A DNA stretch of 64,000 nt from Anodontia alba (GCA_964016985.1 OZ024829.1:66429197-66493196), one strand, 5' to 3'; positions 9,204-21,739 are shown, numbered from the stretch's first letter. The notes: generated by a model from the sequence alone, not told the origin. Numbers and translations are program-made.

Positions 9204-12200
9204 CTAGAAAAGGTGTCCAAAGGACACGGATGCCCCCGCCAAAATGCCATTCAGAAAAAGGTTACATATGTAATTGTGACAGGTACAGCATGAAGTTATT
9301 ATTAAGGTTGATATGGCCCACACACAGTTTACTATATGGAACTTAGTCAAGGGCAGATAATTTATAAACCAAATTAGCAAGAGTTGTCTTCTATGTTCAT
9401 TACACATCGCCTCCATGTCATGCATGCATCTGTAAATTTTCATAAGTATATTCCATATGGTTTAGGAGTTATGGCCCACAAAGTTTACTACATGGAACTA
9501 AGTCAAGGGCAGATAATTCAAAAACCAAACAAGCAAGAGTTGTCTTCCTTTTTCATGACACATCGTCTCAATGTCATGCATGCACCTGTAAAGTTTCATA
9601 AACATATTCTATACGGTTAAGGAGTTATGGCCCGGACACGGTTTACTAAATGGAACTAAGTCAAGGGCAGATAATTAAAAAACCAAACAAGCACGGTTGT
9701 CTTCCTTGTTCATGACACATCATCTCAATAACATGCATGCACCTGTAAAGTTTCATAAATATATTCCATACGGTTTAGGAGTTATGACCCCGACATGGTT
9801 TACTATATGGAACTAAGTCAAGGGCAGATAATTCAAAAAACAAACAAGCAAGAGTTGTCTTCCTTGTTCATGACACATCGTCTCAATGTCATGCATGCAC
9901 CTGTAAAGTTTCATAAATATATTCCATATGTTTTAGGAGTTATGGCCTGGACACGGTTTACTATATGGAACTAAGTCAAGGGTAGATAATTCAAAAACCA
10001 AACAAGCAAGAGTTGTCTTCCTTGTTCATGACACATCGTCTCAATGTCATGCATGCACCTGTAAAGTTTCATAAATATATTCCATACGGTTTAGGAGTTA
10101 TGGCCTGGACACAGTTTACTATATGGAACTAAGTCAAGGGCAGATAATAAAACAAGAGGCCCACGGGCCAGGGCTCGCTCACCTGAGTGACACAGCCACT
10201 GCAGACATGCAGATGTTATGCAACATTTTTCCAATCCTATCATCACAACTAATGAAAATATCATCATTTGAGCAGTTCTTAGTTTTGACGAAGAAGATAT
10301 GGGCCTGACAGTCAATGGAGCATGATCATTTGAATAAACTATCAATCACATTTCAACAGTAGGATCAATGTGAAATTTGGTGGAAATTGGCTAAGTGGTT
10401 TCTGAAGAATCATGATTTTATACATGTAAACAGCACAGTGGCAGGGAAATATAATAAATATAAACAAGATGATGGCCATCTAAGATTTCCAATCAGAACA
10501 ATTTTAACTACTGTTGATCTACAAGTCACTTCGATACTTTCAATATAAATGTATACGGACCATACAAATGCATGGGGTAGCAAATTTGACCTTGGAGGTA
10601 AAAAGGTCAAATGTCAACACAGAACCATCATTTTAGCAATTTTGGTAGATCTCCTGTCCCCTATAATTTGTGCAAAGATAAGGGCCCAGGGCTTATTTGG
10701 TTATGGAGAAGAAGATTTTTAAAGTTTTTTACCATATATGGGCATGGCAGCCATTTTGATCAATGGACCATGCCCATTTTAGCAATCTTTCATTCTCTTG
10801 CCCAAGGAGGCTCCGCATGAAATTTGAGCAACACTGGCCCGGAGGCTTCAGAAGAAAAGTCATTTGAAATTATCAACATTTTTTCCATACAAATGTATGG
10901 GGCCCATACAAATGCATACAGAAGCAAACTTGACCTTGCTGTAAAAAGGTTAAATGTCAATGTATGACAATTATTTTAGCAACTTTGGTAGACCGCCCAT
11001 CCCGATGATATATGCAAAGATTCAGCCACGCCATCCTCGGTTTTGGAGAATAAGATTTTTAAATGTTTTTTTCCCATACAAATGCATAGGGAAGCAAACT
11101 TGACCTTGCCGTAAAAAGGTCAAATGTCAGTGTACAACCATTATTTTAGCAACTTTGGTAGACCCCCCGTCCCCGATGATTTATGCAAAGATTCAGTCCC
11201 AAAGCATCCTCGGTTCTGGAGAAGAAGATTTTTAAAGGTTTTTACCATATATGGGCATGGTGGCCATCTTGGTTAATGAACTGCGACCATTTTAGCAATC
11301 TTTCGTTCCCCCAACCTAAGGAGGCTCAATATGAAATTTGAGCGAAATTGGCCCAGAGGCTCCAGAGGAGAAGTTGTTTGAAATTCTGAACATTTTTCCC
11401 ATACAAATGCATATGGAAGCAAAATTGACCTTACCGCAAAAAGGTCAAATGTCAATGTACAACCATTATTTTAGCAACTTTGGTAGCCCTCCCATTCCCG
11501 ATGATATATGCAAAGATTCAGCCACAAGGCATGCTCGGTTTTGTAGAAGAAGATTTTTAAAGGTTTTTCCCATACAAAAGCATAGGGAAGCAAATTTGAC
11601 CTTGCCGTAAAAAGGTCAAACATCAACGTACAATAATTCTTTTAGCAACTTTGGTAGACCTCTCGTCCCTGATGATTCTTGCAAAGATTCAGCCCCAAGG
11701 CATCCTCAGTTATGGAGAAAAAGATTTTTAAAGGTTTTTACCATATATGGGCATGGCGGCCATCTTGGTCAACGGACCGCGACCATTTTAGCAACCTTTC
11801 GTTCCCCCATCCTAAGGAGGCTCCATATGAAATCTGAGCAAAATTGGCTCAGCGGCTTCAGAGGAGAAGTTGTTTGAAAATGTTAACGGACGGACGTACC
11901 GACGCACGGGTGCACGGACAAACGGACGGACGATGGACGAAAAGTGATCACTATAGCTCAACCTGAGCAGAGCTCAGGTGAGCTAAAAACCAAACAAGCA
12001 AGAGTTGTCTTCCTTGTTCATGACACAGGTGAGCTAAAAACCAAACAAGCAAGAGTTGTCTTCCTTGTTCATGACACATCGTCTCAATGTCATGCATGCA
12101 CCTGTAAAGTTTCATAAATATATTCCATACAGTTTAGGAGTTATGGCCCGGACACGTTTTACTATATGGAACTAAGTCAAGGGCAGATAATGCAAAAACA

Positions 12201-12422
12201 AAACAAGCAAGAGTTGTCTTCCTTGTTCATGACACATCATCTCAATGTCATGCATGCACCTGTAAAGTTTCATAAATATATTCCATACAGTTTAGGAGTT
12301 ATGGCCCAGACATAAAGTGGGACAGACGTACGTATGTACGGACGGACGTGTGTACGGACGTACGGGACGGACAGGGGTAACACTTAATGCCCTTCCACTA
12401 TTCTTCGAATAGGCGGGGGCAT
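9204..12422 (+). mobile_element. HINE-like element with ~155-bp units, carrying a nested pearl-like element
   Basis: The head is CTAGAAAAGGTGTCC followed by GATGCCCCCGCC. The core repeats units with CAAGCAAGAGTTGTCTTCC, CATGCATGCACCTGTAAAG and GGAGTTATGGCC. A GGACGGAC tract follows, and the 3' end is a hairpin pairing CTATTC with GAATAG and ending GGCGGGGGCAT. It splits a GAAAC unit between ATAGGA and AAACTCTG, so its boundaries are read from the interrupted array. It shares the CTAGAAAAGG head with the elements at 31434 and 59667. No transposase ORF is present. Confidence 0.7.
10152..11985 (+). mobile_element. Pearl-like element A
   Basis: It opens with ACAAGAGGCCCACGGGCC and GCTCACCTGAG, and contains several units with TTTTAGCAACTTTGGTAGA, GAAGATTTTTAAAGG and CATATATGGGCATGG. 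A GGACGGACG tract and GTGATCACTATAGCTCA lead to the closing hairpin CTGAGCAGAGCTCAGGTGAG. It inserts at an A-run of the surrounding repeat array (CAGATAAT before, AAAACCAAAC after). It has no coding capacity. Confidence 0.8.
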
Positions 12423-12918
12423 AAAAACTCTGAAACTGGGTGAAATGGATCAAAAGACTTGTTCAATGCTCGTTATGAAACAGGGTGTAACGAAATGAAA
12501 CGATGAAACATACATTTTTTTTTAATAAAACCATTTCTGTTTTGTAACAAATGAAATGATTAATATATATAGGAAAATCTCTGAAACAGGATGAAACAGG
12601 CCAAAAATATTTGTTCAATGCTCATTACAAAACAGGGTGTAACATAAATGAAACGATGAAACAGATATATTTTTTTTTTATGAACCCATTTCTGTTTCAT
12701 AACAAATGAAACGAATAAGATATATTGGAAAGACTCTGAAACAGGATGAAACAGACCAAAAAAACTTGTTCAAAGCTATTACGAAACAGGGTGTAATGAA
12801 ATGAAACGATGAAACAGTTACATTTTTTTTTTAAACCCATTTCTGTTTCGTAACAAATGAAATGAATAAGATATATAGGAAAAATTCTGAAACAGGATGA
12901 AACAGACCAAAATAACTA
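12423..12918. repeat. GAAAC-rich tandem array, segment 2
   Basis: It continues the array from 9203 in phase after the insertion. Units carry CGAAACAGGGTGTAATG and CCATTTCTGTTTCGTAAC. It ends at ACCAAAATAAC-TA, the target of the next transposon. Confidence 0.85.
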
Positions 12919-13495
12919 CCATAATATACACTCAAAGTATTGGGACACCTTCCAAATTCGTAAAAATAATTATTTTTTCAAGACCAAAGAATTGGGACAT
13001 ATTAAAAATCGCCAAAATTTTCAACAATTTATTGTATCATATTTATTGGGACAGTGATTTTGGACCCAAAAATCTTATTTAAAACGGCGATAAATGGCCT
13101 AAATGGGTACACGTTTTGTTTGTTTACAAAACAACTTCGAACTTCTTCGCGTTCACATTATAGAGGTAATTAATGTTCTGAATTAATTAACGGTCGCGTG
13201 GTCGTTGTCAGGAAGAAAAGAGAACATTTAAACCTGCATTTGTGACTGATTAAACTGTCCTATTTCAGAAACTTTGAAAGGCACATTCGCACATAGGAAG
13301 CGTTGGCCATTTCAATTGTCCGGCACATGCTTGTTGCAAGATATGCAAATCTGAGAGCTCGTTCGATTCGCTACGCTAGTAACCCGTGAACGCAAAAAAA
13401 AAATTTGTTTGCGATACCAGGTGCAGACGCTAGTCATAAAATGTTTGTAAGCATTTCACAATCTGTTGATGTGTCTAAAATGTTGCAGGATGAGT

Positions 13496-13556
13496 GAAAA
13501 CAGTGCTGACCCTGATCAGATGCAGCATCTGATCTGGGTCTCAACTGTTTGCTGGA
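13496..13556. repeat. Family Z hairpin inside the TA-flanked transposon
   Basis: CAGTGCTGACCCTGATCAGA and its complement meet at GCAGCATCTG. Confidence 0.65.
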
Positions 13557-15019
13557 GCCTGTCTGTCCCAATACTGAGGGGTTTTGCAGTACCATATTGT
13601 TTGTACGAATCTCGTAAGAATATCGCAGGCCCAAATTTCCAGTGTGCCCACACAGCCTATTAAAGAAATGGCTAGAAAGAGGATTCAGTGATTGCCTTTT
13701 TTGTTTGTTTTCTATTGCTTTTGCAAAGACCTCGGCTCCCATATCGGCTTGCACGCCCTTACAGCAAGAAATCATGTATACGTCGTACACAGTTGTGATT
13801 TAGGCTGAACATGTGCACAGGCCGATTCGGGTCTGTGTTGTTAGCCCAGTCATGTTTTTTCAGGGGTGGGGGCTTTGGGGCAGTTGTTTTTTGTTTGTTT
13901 GTTTTCTGTGCATGTTTTTCATTCACAAATTCAAGGACACGGCATGATCAGTAAGAAGCCGGATATGAAGACTTGGCTGTGCATTCATGCAACTGATCAT
14001 AGTTTTCGCCTGCACACAGTTTACTGTGTTACGCTGCATTCCTATTATCTTATACATGTATTTATTTGCTAATAAACCGCTAATGTAAAATTTAGTGCAA
14101 AACTTGTCATTCGATAAACCCTGAGTGCTACAGTACAAGAAAAAAAAAGGCCTTATGATAACAGTGAAGAGAAAAACCCAAACCAGTCTACAAATCCATG
14201 TAAACTGATAATAACGTTTTTTTTTCTGTTTTTTTTTGTTTTGTTTTGTTTTTGTTGTTGTTTTATATATATATATTAAATGCCGTTTATAATAAATTAT
14301 AGACTCTCCACCCATCCCCCTTTTATAACTGTCAGTCATTTTACTTTGTTTTATTTGCATAAGGTATATTTTCTTCGACCGGTAATCTTCCATTGTGAAT
14401 AGGTCTCAAGTCTTGAGCAGTAAATGTCTGAATTAGTGGCCTACTGTAGGGAAAACCAACATATCCTCTATCTTTACACTTAGGACGGCGAATTTCCATG
14501 ATATCATGCGCATTCGCGCAATATGAATAGGATCTTCACTATTCAGCATGTACACTGTATAGTACCGGTACTAACTTTATGTACCTTTATAGTGCTAGTG
14601 CAGATTAGACGGACTTTGCAATATTGGCATATGGGATAATGTTAGTTTTCCTACAGCACGGCATGTTATTTACAGTTAGGCGCGAATGCAAACAAGCATG
14701 AAAAACGCTTCTTCAAGCTGCAAATTCCCTTGAATGACCGTTTCTTGTGATTGTGGCATTTTTTGGGGATAGCTTCATTTTTATTTTGAGATGCCGAAAA
14801 TTTTGGCCAGTATTACTCCTTACCATATCTATTCTAAAATTTGTGCACGTCCATTTGGTTTACATGGACAACTGACAAGGGCTGTGCTGTCTGCTAAAAT
14901 GTACGGATTTTTTTTTTTTTACTGACAATCTGTTGATGGACCACAAAACCGGTGCATCAGCAAGACGGACAGTGGAGGGTAACTTACGGTATTAGCCGTA
15001 AGTACTAGGACAAATAGGC

Positions 15020-15075
15020 CTGGGCAAACAGTGTATATCCAGATCAGATGTTGCAGAACCCGGTGTCTGATATTT
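15020..15075. repeat. Degraded family Z copy
   Basis: CAAACAGTGTATATCCAGAT and TCAGATGTTGCAGAACC match the left arm of the family; the right arm is mostly lost. Confidence 0.5.
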
Positions 15076-15611
15076 TGGTTAAAAATTAGATGACTAATTA
15101 ATTGCAGCATGCCTTTCTAGCAATGAGCGGCTGCTCCTCTTTTGAAGTCCATTTCCCATACACTCATCAAAGGTACCCGTTGTGTACAGCAACAATCTTT
15201 GAAGGGCGAAATTACACCTGACCAATCAATGACGCAGTTATCTTGTTTGGTTTAACGCTTTTGTACAAATTTAACAGTTATAATTCTGGATTAATGACAT
15301 GAATTAAATGGGGAAATTTATGAAAACAAAGCAAATAGGAGGTACTCCATTTTATTCCGTAATAACATGTAATTAATTATAACAGAAAAATACTGGTACA
15401 TCCAAAAAGACGATACCCATTTTATGTCCTAATTTTCATCAACTTTCGGTGGTCGTGACACAATGGCTACCGGTACATTTTATGCCTTTGGCACGCTGAA
15501 CGTAAGAATTGGGACACCTAAAAAATAATTATTTTTTCGTAGTCCTTAGTATTGGGACACCTAAAAAATTAATTATATTTTCCTGTCCCAATACTTACGT
15601 ATATTACGGTA

Positions 15612-16100
15612 GTTCAATGCTCATTACGAAACAGGATGTAATGAAATGAAAGGATGAAACAGACACATTTTTTTTATAAACCAATTTCTGTTTCGTAACA
15701 TATGAAATGAATAAGATATATAGGAAAAACTCTAAAACAGGATGAAACAGACCAAAATAACTTGTTCAAGGCTCGTTACGAAACAGGGTGTAATGAAACG
15801 AAACGATGAAACAGACACATTTATTTTATAAACCCATTTCTGTTTCATGACAAATGAAACAAATAAGATTTATAGGAAAAACTCTGAAACAGGATGAAAC
15901 AGAGCTCGTTACGAAACAGGGTGTAAAGAAATCAAACGATAAAACAGATACATTTTTTTTATAAACCCACTTCTGTTTCATAACAAATGAATCGAGTAAG
16001 ATATATAAGAAAAACTCTCTGAAACAGGATGAAACAGACCAAAATAACTTGTTCAATGCCCATTACGAAACAGGGTGTAACGAAATGAAACGACCAAAAC
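15612..16100. repeat. GAAAC-rich tandem array, segment 3
   Basis: About three more units follow the TA-flanked transposon, with the same GATGAAACAGACCAAAATAA word. The array stops near a SINE. Confidence 0.85.
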
Positions 16101-16139
16101 TGAAAACTGTAACCTTATGTATTCTGACAGACAGGTCTG

Positions 16140-16285
16140 TTTGTTTGTTTGTGTTGAGGTTTTACGGCCCAGTCAACCCAATGGGGTCATGTCGAGTGCG
16201 GTCAGTTTACCTAACCACACGTTTACTGGGCAGGCTTAGTCCTCTAAGCGGTTAACCAGTATCGTGCACATTCTTTCGCCAGAAA
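16140..16285 (-). mobile_element. SINE, GTTTTACGG family, with 14-bp target duplication
   Basis: It is flanked by GACAGACAGGTCTG at 16126-16139 and 16286-16299. Read on the minus strand it ends in CGTAAAACCTCAACACAAAC followed by CAAA repeats, a typical LINE-mobilised SINE tail. A longer copy lies at 53594, a diverged one at 56056 and a truncated one at 1608. The short ORF across it is not a gene. Confidence 0.8.
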
Positions 16286-16299
16286 GACAGACAGGTCTG

Positions 16300-16731
16300 A
16301 GTTAATAGTGTAGACCTGGTTCATGTGCTGCAGAATACTGTTTGCAACTAATCCAGCAGTTTTTAAATACATTATATAGTCGTAAAATGGACTGTGTCAA
16401 ATTTGAGTACAAGTATTGTAAGGAATTAAGGTGTCTCAATATTTAGGGTAAATTCAATATAGTTAGATCATTCTGAGTAAAGTTCAGGTTTCAGATTATC
16501 TAACTGTAATACTCTAAGCTATTAATTATGATCTACTCAGAGTCTGTTTAATTGGAATGATAGGACCATTTCCAATAAACAGACCATAACCTGACATAAC
16601 AATAATGTTGTGAAATTATTCCTTTTTTAATTCAAATTAAAGGTGGTAGATAATAAATTGGGTGGATAGGTAAGATTTTACCAAAGTTCAATTATCCATC
16701 AAAGAAATCAAATGTATATATATATATATAT
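16300..16731. other. AT-rich single-copy stretch
   Basis: No gene or repeat recognised; it ends in a (TA)n run that is the target of the next element. Confidence 0.5.
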
Positions 16732-18002
16732 CAGGGCTCGGGAAAACCGGAAAAATAGCCGGTCTGGACCGATATTAAGAATTCTGGACCGATTTCAAAC
16801 ACTCCAAAACGCTAATAAATCGGTCCAACAGGTTTGTGCCTTCAACCCCATTTTTCCCAAACCAACCAATTTTCACAAATCAGTGATGTCTAAAAAATCA
16901 CGAACGGTCAAGTCTTCCCAAACTGACAATGTCCGCGCACCTTTTAAATGCAATATTATGGTAGTTAAAGGGCTCTAAACGGTCATTTGACATGTATATT
17001 GGAGAGACAGCTGAATAACAGCACCTACCCGCAGCACAAATTAATTACATCATTATCCAAACATTGTCAAAAAAACAACACTTCACTGACCTTTGTGCGG
17101 TAAACAAGCGATTAACACGAATCATCAGTAACGGTAGTCTGATAATTAATCCCTTTGTGTGACACGTGTGAATACACTGAGACTGCAAAACATCCAGGTG
17201 CAGTCAGCATGTCCAAAAGATCAAAGGTCGCTTTACTGAGAGTGATAAAAGAATGCACCGCTTGAACGCACCCGTTTCCTTCCTCTTCTTTTTTGTTTTG
17301 ATTAACACGGTTTGTCGGTCCCAGATTCGATAAATGAATTCCCAAACCGTGTACGTCCTGATCAGATGTCGCATACAACGGCGTCTGATCCAGGTATTAT
17401 TGATTGCTTTTATTTTTTTTTTTGTTGTTGTTGATTGCCGTAAAACGCGAGTATAATTCAAGGTAGATTTCACGGTAAAAATAAGTAATGCACCACTTGC
17501 GCTAGACAAGATTGGTCAGTGCTTAAAATTTAAGCAGTCTGATGAAATCTTGAAACATTAAAAACTGTAAAACCGCCCGTGGCGCAGGCCTTTTTTATTA
17601 GACCAAAGTAGGTCCATGAAAGTCGTTTCGTTCCGTCTCTCCTGTTTCCTGCCGTCTTCGCGCTCATACAAGATGGGAATCAGTTGTTTATAAATAGTTT
17701 AGGAAAACCCTGCGGAGGTGGAAATAACAACAAAACCGGTTTTTTGGGTTTTTTTTTTCTTTCTTTTTACATACCTGACTGTATTTATTGATGACGCCAG
17801 CTTTGATCATGCTCGTTATACCCGGACTTCCGTCATTTAACGGAGTTGAGGTGTATTATTTAAAAGGAGTTATAGGACTGCCAATTTCATTAGTTTTCGT
17901 GACAGGTGATATATACATATTTTTTTTTTTTTTGGAAATAGGCTCATTGATGACATCATCATCATCGGCTGGACCGATTCAGATTTCAAAATTTCCAGAG
18001 CC

Positions 18003-18005
<3 letters not shown>
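16732..18005. mobile_element. hAT-like non-autonomous transposon in a (TA)n tract
   Basis: The inverted ends are CAGGGCTCGGGAAAA at 16732 and the complement of CAGGGCTCTGGAAA ending at 18005, each followed inward by a GGTCC-containing word. The 8-bp flanks are ATATATAT on both sides, compatible with a hAT duplication but not diagnostic inside a microsatellite. It has no transposase ORF. A degraded family Z arm lies near 17345-17395. Confidence 0.65.

Positions 18006-18060
<55 letters not shown>
18006..18060. repeat. (TA)n microsatellite
   Basis: About 25 TA units directly abut the hAT-like element. Confidence 0.95.
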
Positions 18061-18063
<3 letters not shown>

Positions 18064-18644
18064 GTATTTTTATGGTTTTATCTATTGCTAGACTAATTAC
18101 GTTAACGTATTTGTTTAGTCTAGGTAATGAAAGAATACAGAAGTTAACCAATTTGCAGAACAGAAGGACAACCTAAGTCATTTAATAAATGCTTCTGTCA
18201 TAGGACATATCGAAAGCATTTTGTGTCCTGGACAAATTAAGAGAGGAAAAGACTACTAACATCATCACGTAGAGTTTAGCAGACTTAAATAAGAGACAGA
18301 AATAAAGGCTGATAACAGCTAACTATAAGCAGCCTTAAATTATTTGCTTAGATCTTGTCATAGTGTTGAGAGTAAGCAATAAGAAGGAACTTGATAGAAT
18401 TTTTCTAATACCAGGAATTTAGGATGCCATGAATCTACTTTAATCATGGTACCCAAGCAATAATTCAATAAAAAACTTGTAAGTGACTAATCGGAAAGTT
18501 CCTACAAGAGAAAGATCTAGGATAAAGAATGTAATCAGGTGATAGACATTCTCTGAAATATTATTCAAATTCCTAGAAAGTTAAATAACAATGATAGAAA
18601 GGGAAGTAATTCTGTTACAACTTCCCTGTAAAATAATACAATTC
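18061..18644. other. AT-rich single-copy stretch
   Basis: No open exon with matching splice sites was found. Composition resembles 16300-16731 and 21740-24780, and the three may be one ancestral block split by insertions. Confidence 0.4.
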
Positions 18645-18849
18645 GCACACATGAGTGAAACTGCTACTGCAGATATGCAGATGGCATGCAACATTTTTCC
18701 AATACGCTTATGACAAGGTAATGGCTTCAACAGTTTTTGAGATATCTTGCTTTCAAGGTTAAAATGCTGAAATTTTCAAAACGCCGTAAGTAAAAAAAAG
18801 TTCAGATATTTTTCAGAAGTCATTTGATTCATCTACTTATCCTGTCCTT

Positions 18850-19430
18850 TAAAGGTTGGGGTTGGGGCTTGACGATATGTCTTTGGCTTGGCCTGCCGTG
18901 GTTCTACTATTGGTTTTCATTTACTCTGGCATACAGTAGAATTAGCCATGAGTACTCGTCTTTGTTTATTATAGTGATTAATTTGATTTTTGTGTTTTCG
19001 CTTTGATGCATTGACTGAGTTGGGAGCCTTTATGCGAACCGAATTTTTATGTGTTTCTGTATTAAGAGTAGCATCGGGACCCAGGGTGAAGTTAGCTAGC
19101 TGTAAAAGTGCTTTAAACCCCCCCGGTGGTTTACTCTACTGACCGTTCTAAGGCGGTGGTCCCGGTGTTAGTCTTACTCTTTGTTGCTTTGTGGTTTATT
19201 TTACCAGGCGATTTTTTGTATGTCTTTCCATGTGTCATTTTGTTCTTGTGTTTTTTAGTCCTTTTAGTATTGCGATTACCTCGCTTGGGGAAGAGAGAGC
19301 TAATCTTAGTGCTTTTTGTATGTTTGTTCGATTTGTGCTTGTTTGGATTTGTCGGTTTCTTCTTCCTCTTCGGGTCTGGGAAGGGCTGCGGTTTGTGATT
19401 GTGGCACTCCCTGGACTTTTCTCTTACCTT
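18850..19430. repeat. Unclassified insertion inside element B
   Basis: It differs from the flanking pearl-like units and is richer in G+T. It includes GACCGTTCTAAGGCGGTGG. Two overlapping hydrophobic ORFs of 90 codons reflect T-rich composition. It may be a retroelement 3' region, which I cannot confirm. Confidence 0.35.
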
Positions 19431-19687
19431 TTTTTTAGCTCTGGCAACTATTTTGTTCAGTAGAGCAGAAACATTTTAGCTATCTTGGCAAAGGGGCATA
19501 AGAGGAACATTGATGTGAAATTATTTTGAAATCTTGCCACTGGCCATTGGGATGTCGTTTAAAGGTTTTTCTATTTTTAGCTTAAGTGACCATTTTGTTC
19601 AGCAGAGAAGAACCATTTTGGCAATTTTGGTAAAGGGGGATAAGAGGAACATTTCTGTGAAATCATTTTGAAATCAGGCCACTCATG

Positions 19688-19955
19688 AAAACATGCCTAT
19701 ATAATATTGACCCCCTTAAACCCCACTTTTATATAGTAAAACTGGGGTTTACAGGTGTATACATTATTTTTCTTATTTCTGCTCAAAACATAGATTGTGG
19801 CTACTCGTTAGAACTGCCTTGGTGAGGTGGTTCTAACGAGTACCCACAATCTATGTTTTGAGCAGAAATATGAAAAATATCAGAGTTTTTTTTATCTCAA
19901 AATTTTCAGTTTTTGGAGGTGAAATTTTCTTTATATTTGAATAGGCGTGTTTTTG
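19688..19955 (+). mobile_element. Foldback element, family X copy 2
   Basis: The ends AAAACATGCCTATA and TATTTGAATAGGCGTGTTTT are inverted. The central hairpin pairs GAGCAGAAATA with TTATTTCTGCTC across about 50 bp arms with GTACCCACAATCTATG. It splits a pearl-like unit between GGCCACT and AACCAAGGAGGAGATG. Confidence 0.75.
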
Positions 19956-21739
19956 TAATGTAACCAAGGAGGAGATGTTTACAGGTTTTTTTTCTACTTT
20001 TAGCTCTGGCGGCCATTTTGTTCAGCCGAGCAGAACTTTTTAGCAATTTTAGTAAAGGGCCATAAGAGGAACACTTCTGTGAAATTACTTTGAAATCAGG
20101 ACACTGGCTGCGGAGGAGATGTCTTTTAAAGGTTTTTCTATTTTTAGCTCTGACCGCCATTTTGTTCAGCCAAGCAGAGCCATTTTAGTAATTTTGGTTG
20201 AGGGCCATTGGTGGAATACTTCTATGCAAATATTTTTAAATCAGGCCATTGGCCAAGGATGAGATGTCGTTTCAAGATTTTGTATTTTTTAGCTCTGGCA
20301 GCCATCTTGTTCAATGGAGCAGAACCATTGCGGCCATCTGGGGTTTACAATCGACATAATTTTAGCTTGTTTTGATCCAGAAGTCATCCTGTTGCTAAAG
20401 AGCAAGTTTCGGCTCAAAGCAATCTAAGGTTTGAGAAGATGTCTCGAAAATTGATTTTCAAGATAGCGGCAGTGGTGGCCATCTTGGATTTTCTATCGGC
20501 TCATTTAGCTATTTTGTGTCTCACAGGCACCCTTATGCTCATCATCAAGTTTCAATTCAACTGGATTATAGAGGAGATGTCCAAAATATGAATTCTCAAC
20601 ATTTTTCCCATATAAATGTATAGGGCCCATACAAATACATGGGAAGCAAATTTGACTTATATACCTTGCCGTAAAAAGGTCAAATGTCAACGTAGGACCA
20701 TCATTTTAGCAATTTTGGTAGATCTCCTGTCCCTGCAAATTTGTGCAAAGATTAAGCCCCAGGGCTTATTTGGTTCTGGAGGCATTCTCTGTTCTGGAGA
20801 AGAAGATTTTTAAAGGTTTTTATCATATATGGGCATGGCAGCCATCCTGGTCAATGGACCAAAACCATTTTAGCAATCTTTTGTTCCCCCAACCTAAGGA
20901 GGCTCCACATATAATTTGAGCAATTCTGGCCCAGAGGCTTCAGAGGAGAAGTCGTTTGAAATTCTCAACATTTTTCCCATACAAATGTATGGTGCCCATA
21001 CAAATGCATAGGGAAGCAAACTTGACCTTGCCGTAAAAAGGTCAAACATCAATGTACGATCATTATTTTAGCAATTTTGGTAGACCTCCTGTCCCTGGTG
21101 ATTTGTGCAAAGATTCAGCCTCAAAGCATCCTCTGTTCTGGAAAAGGAGATTTTTAAAGGTTTTTACCATATATGGGCATGGTGGTTATCTTGGTCAATG
21201 GACCGCAACCATTTTAGCTATCTTTCGTTTCCCCAACCTAAGGAGGATCCACATGAAATTTGAGCAACATTGGTCCAGAGGCTTCAGAGGAGAAGTCGTT
21301 TGAAGTTCTCAAAATTTTTCCTATACAAATGAATGGTGCCCATACAAATGCATAGGCAAGCAAACTTGACCTCGCCGTAAAAAGGTCAAACGTCAATGTA
21401 CAATAATTATTTTAGCAATTTTGGTAGACCTCTTGTCCCCGATGATTTGTGCAAAGATATAGCCCCAAGGCATCCTCTGTTCTAGAGGAGAAGATTTTTA
21501 AAGGTTTTTACCATATATGGGCATGGCGGTCATCTTTGTCAACGGACCGCGACCATTTTAGCAAATTTTTGTTCCCCCAACCTAAGGAGGCTCCATATGA
21601 AATTTGAGCAAAACTGGCTCAGCGGCTTCAGAGGAGAAGTCGTTTGAAAATGTTAATGGATGGACGGACGCATGGATGGATGGACGATGGACGAAAAGTG
21701 ATCACAATAGCTCATCCTGAGCATAGCTCAGGTGAGCTA

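Larger units (their letters stand above)
12919..15609. mobile_element. 2.7-kb TA-flanked DNA transposon, non-autonomous
   Basis: The inverted ends CCATAATATAC..AGTATTGGGACA and CCGTAATATAC..AGTATTGGGACA are each bordered by TA (12917-12918, 15610-15611). The array outside resumes as GTTCAATGCTC, so the empty target was AACTAGTTC. Both subterminal regions repeat the word TTGGGACA several times. The interior is less AT-rich, contains two family Z hairpins and microsatellites, and has no recognisable transposase. TA duplication suggests the Tc1/mariner superfamily; the internal 2.1 kb could be captured host DNA. Confidence 0.75.
18645..21739 (+). mobile_element. Pearl-like composite element B
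   Basis: The 5' part matches the pearl-like head after the missing ACAAGAGG (ACTGCAGATATGCAGATG). Units of about 140 bp follow, with TTTAGCTCTGGC and CATTTTGTTCAGC, then the ATGGGCATGG units shared with element A. It closes with GTGATCACAATAGCTCATCC and the CTCAGGTGAGCTA hairpin. It is interrupted at 18850-19430 and at 19688-19955. Confidence 0.7.

Noticed and set aside
13434..14393. ORFs of 118 and 156 codons inside the 2.7-kb transposon
   Set aside because: One spans a palindromic family Z hairpin, the other poly(A/T) and TA microsatellite; no transposase motif.
19126..19463. Two overlapping hydrophobic 90-codon ORFs resembling a membrane protein
   Set aside because: T-rich repeat sequence inside a pearl-like composite; both frames are hydrophobic simply because of T content.
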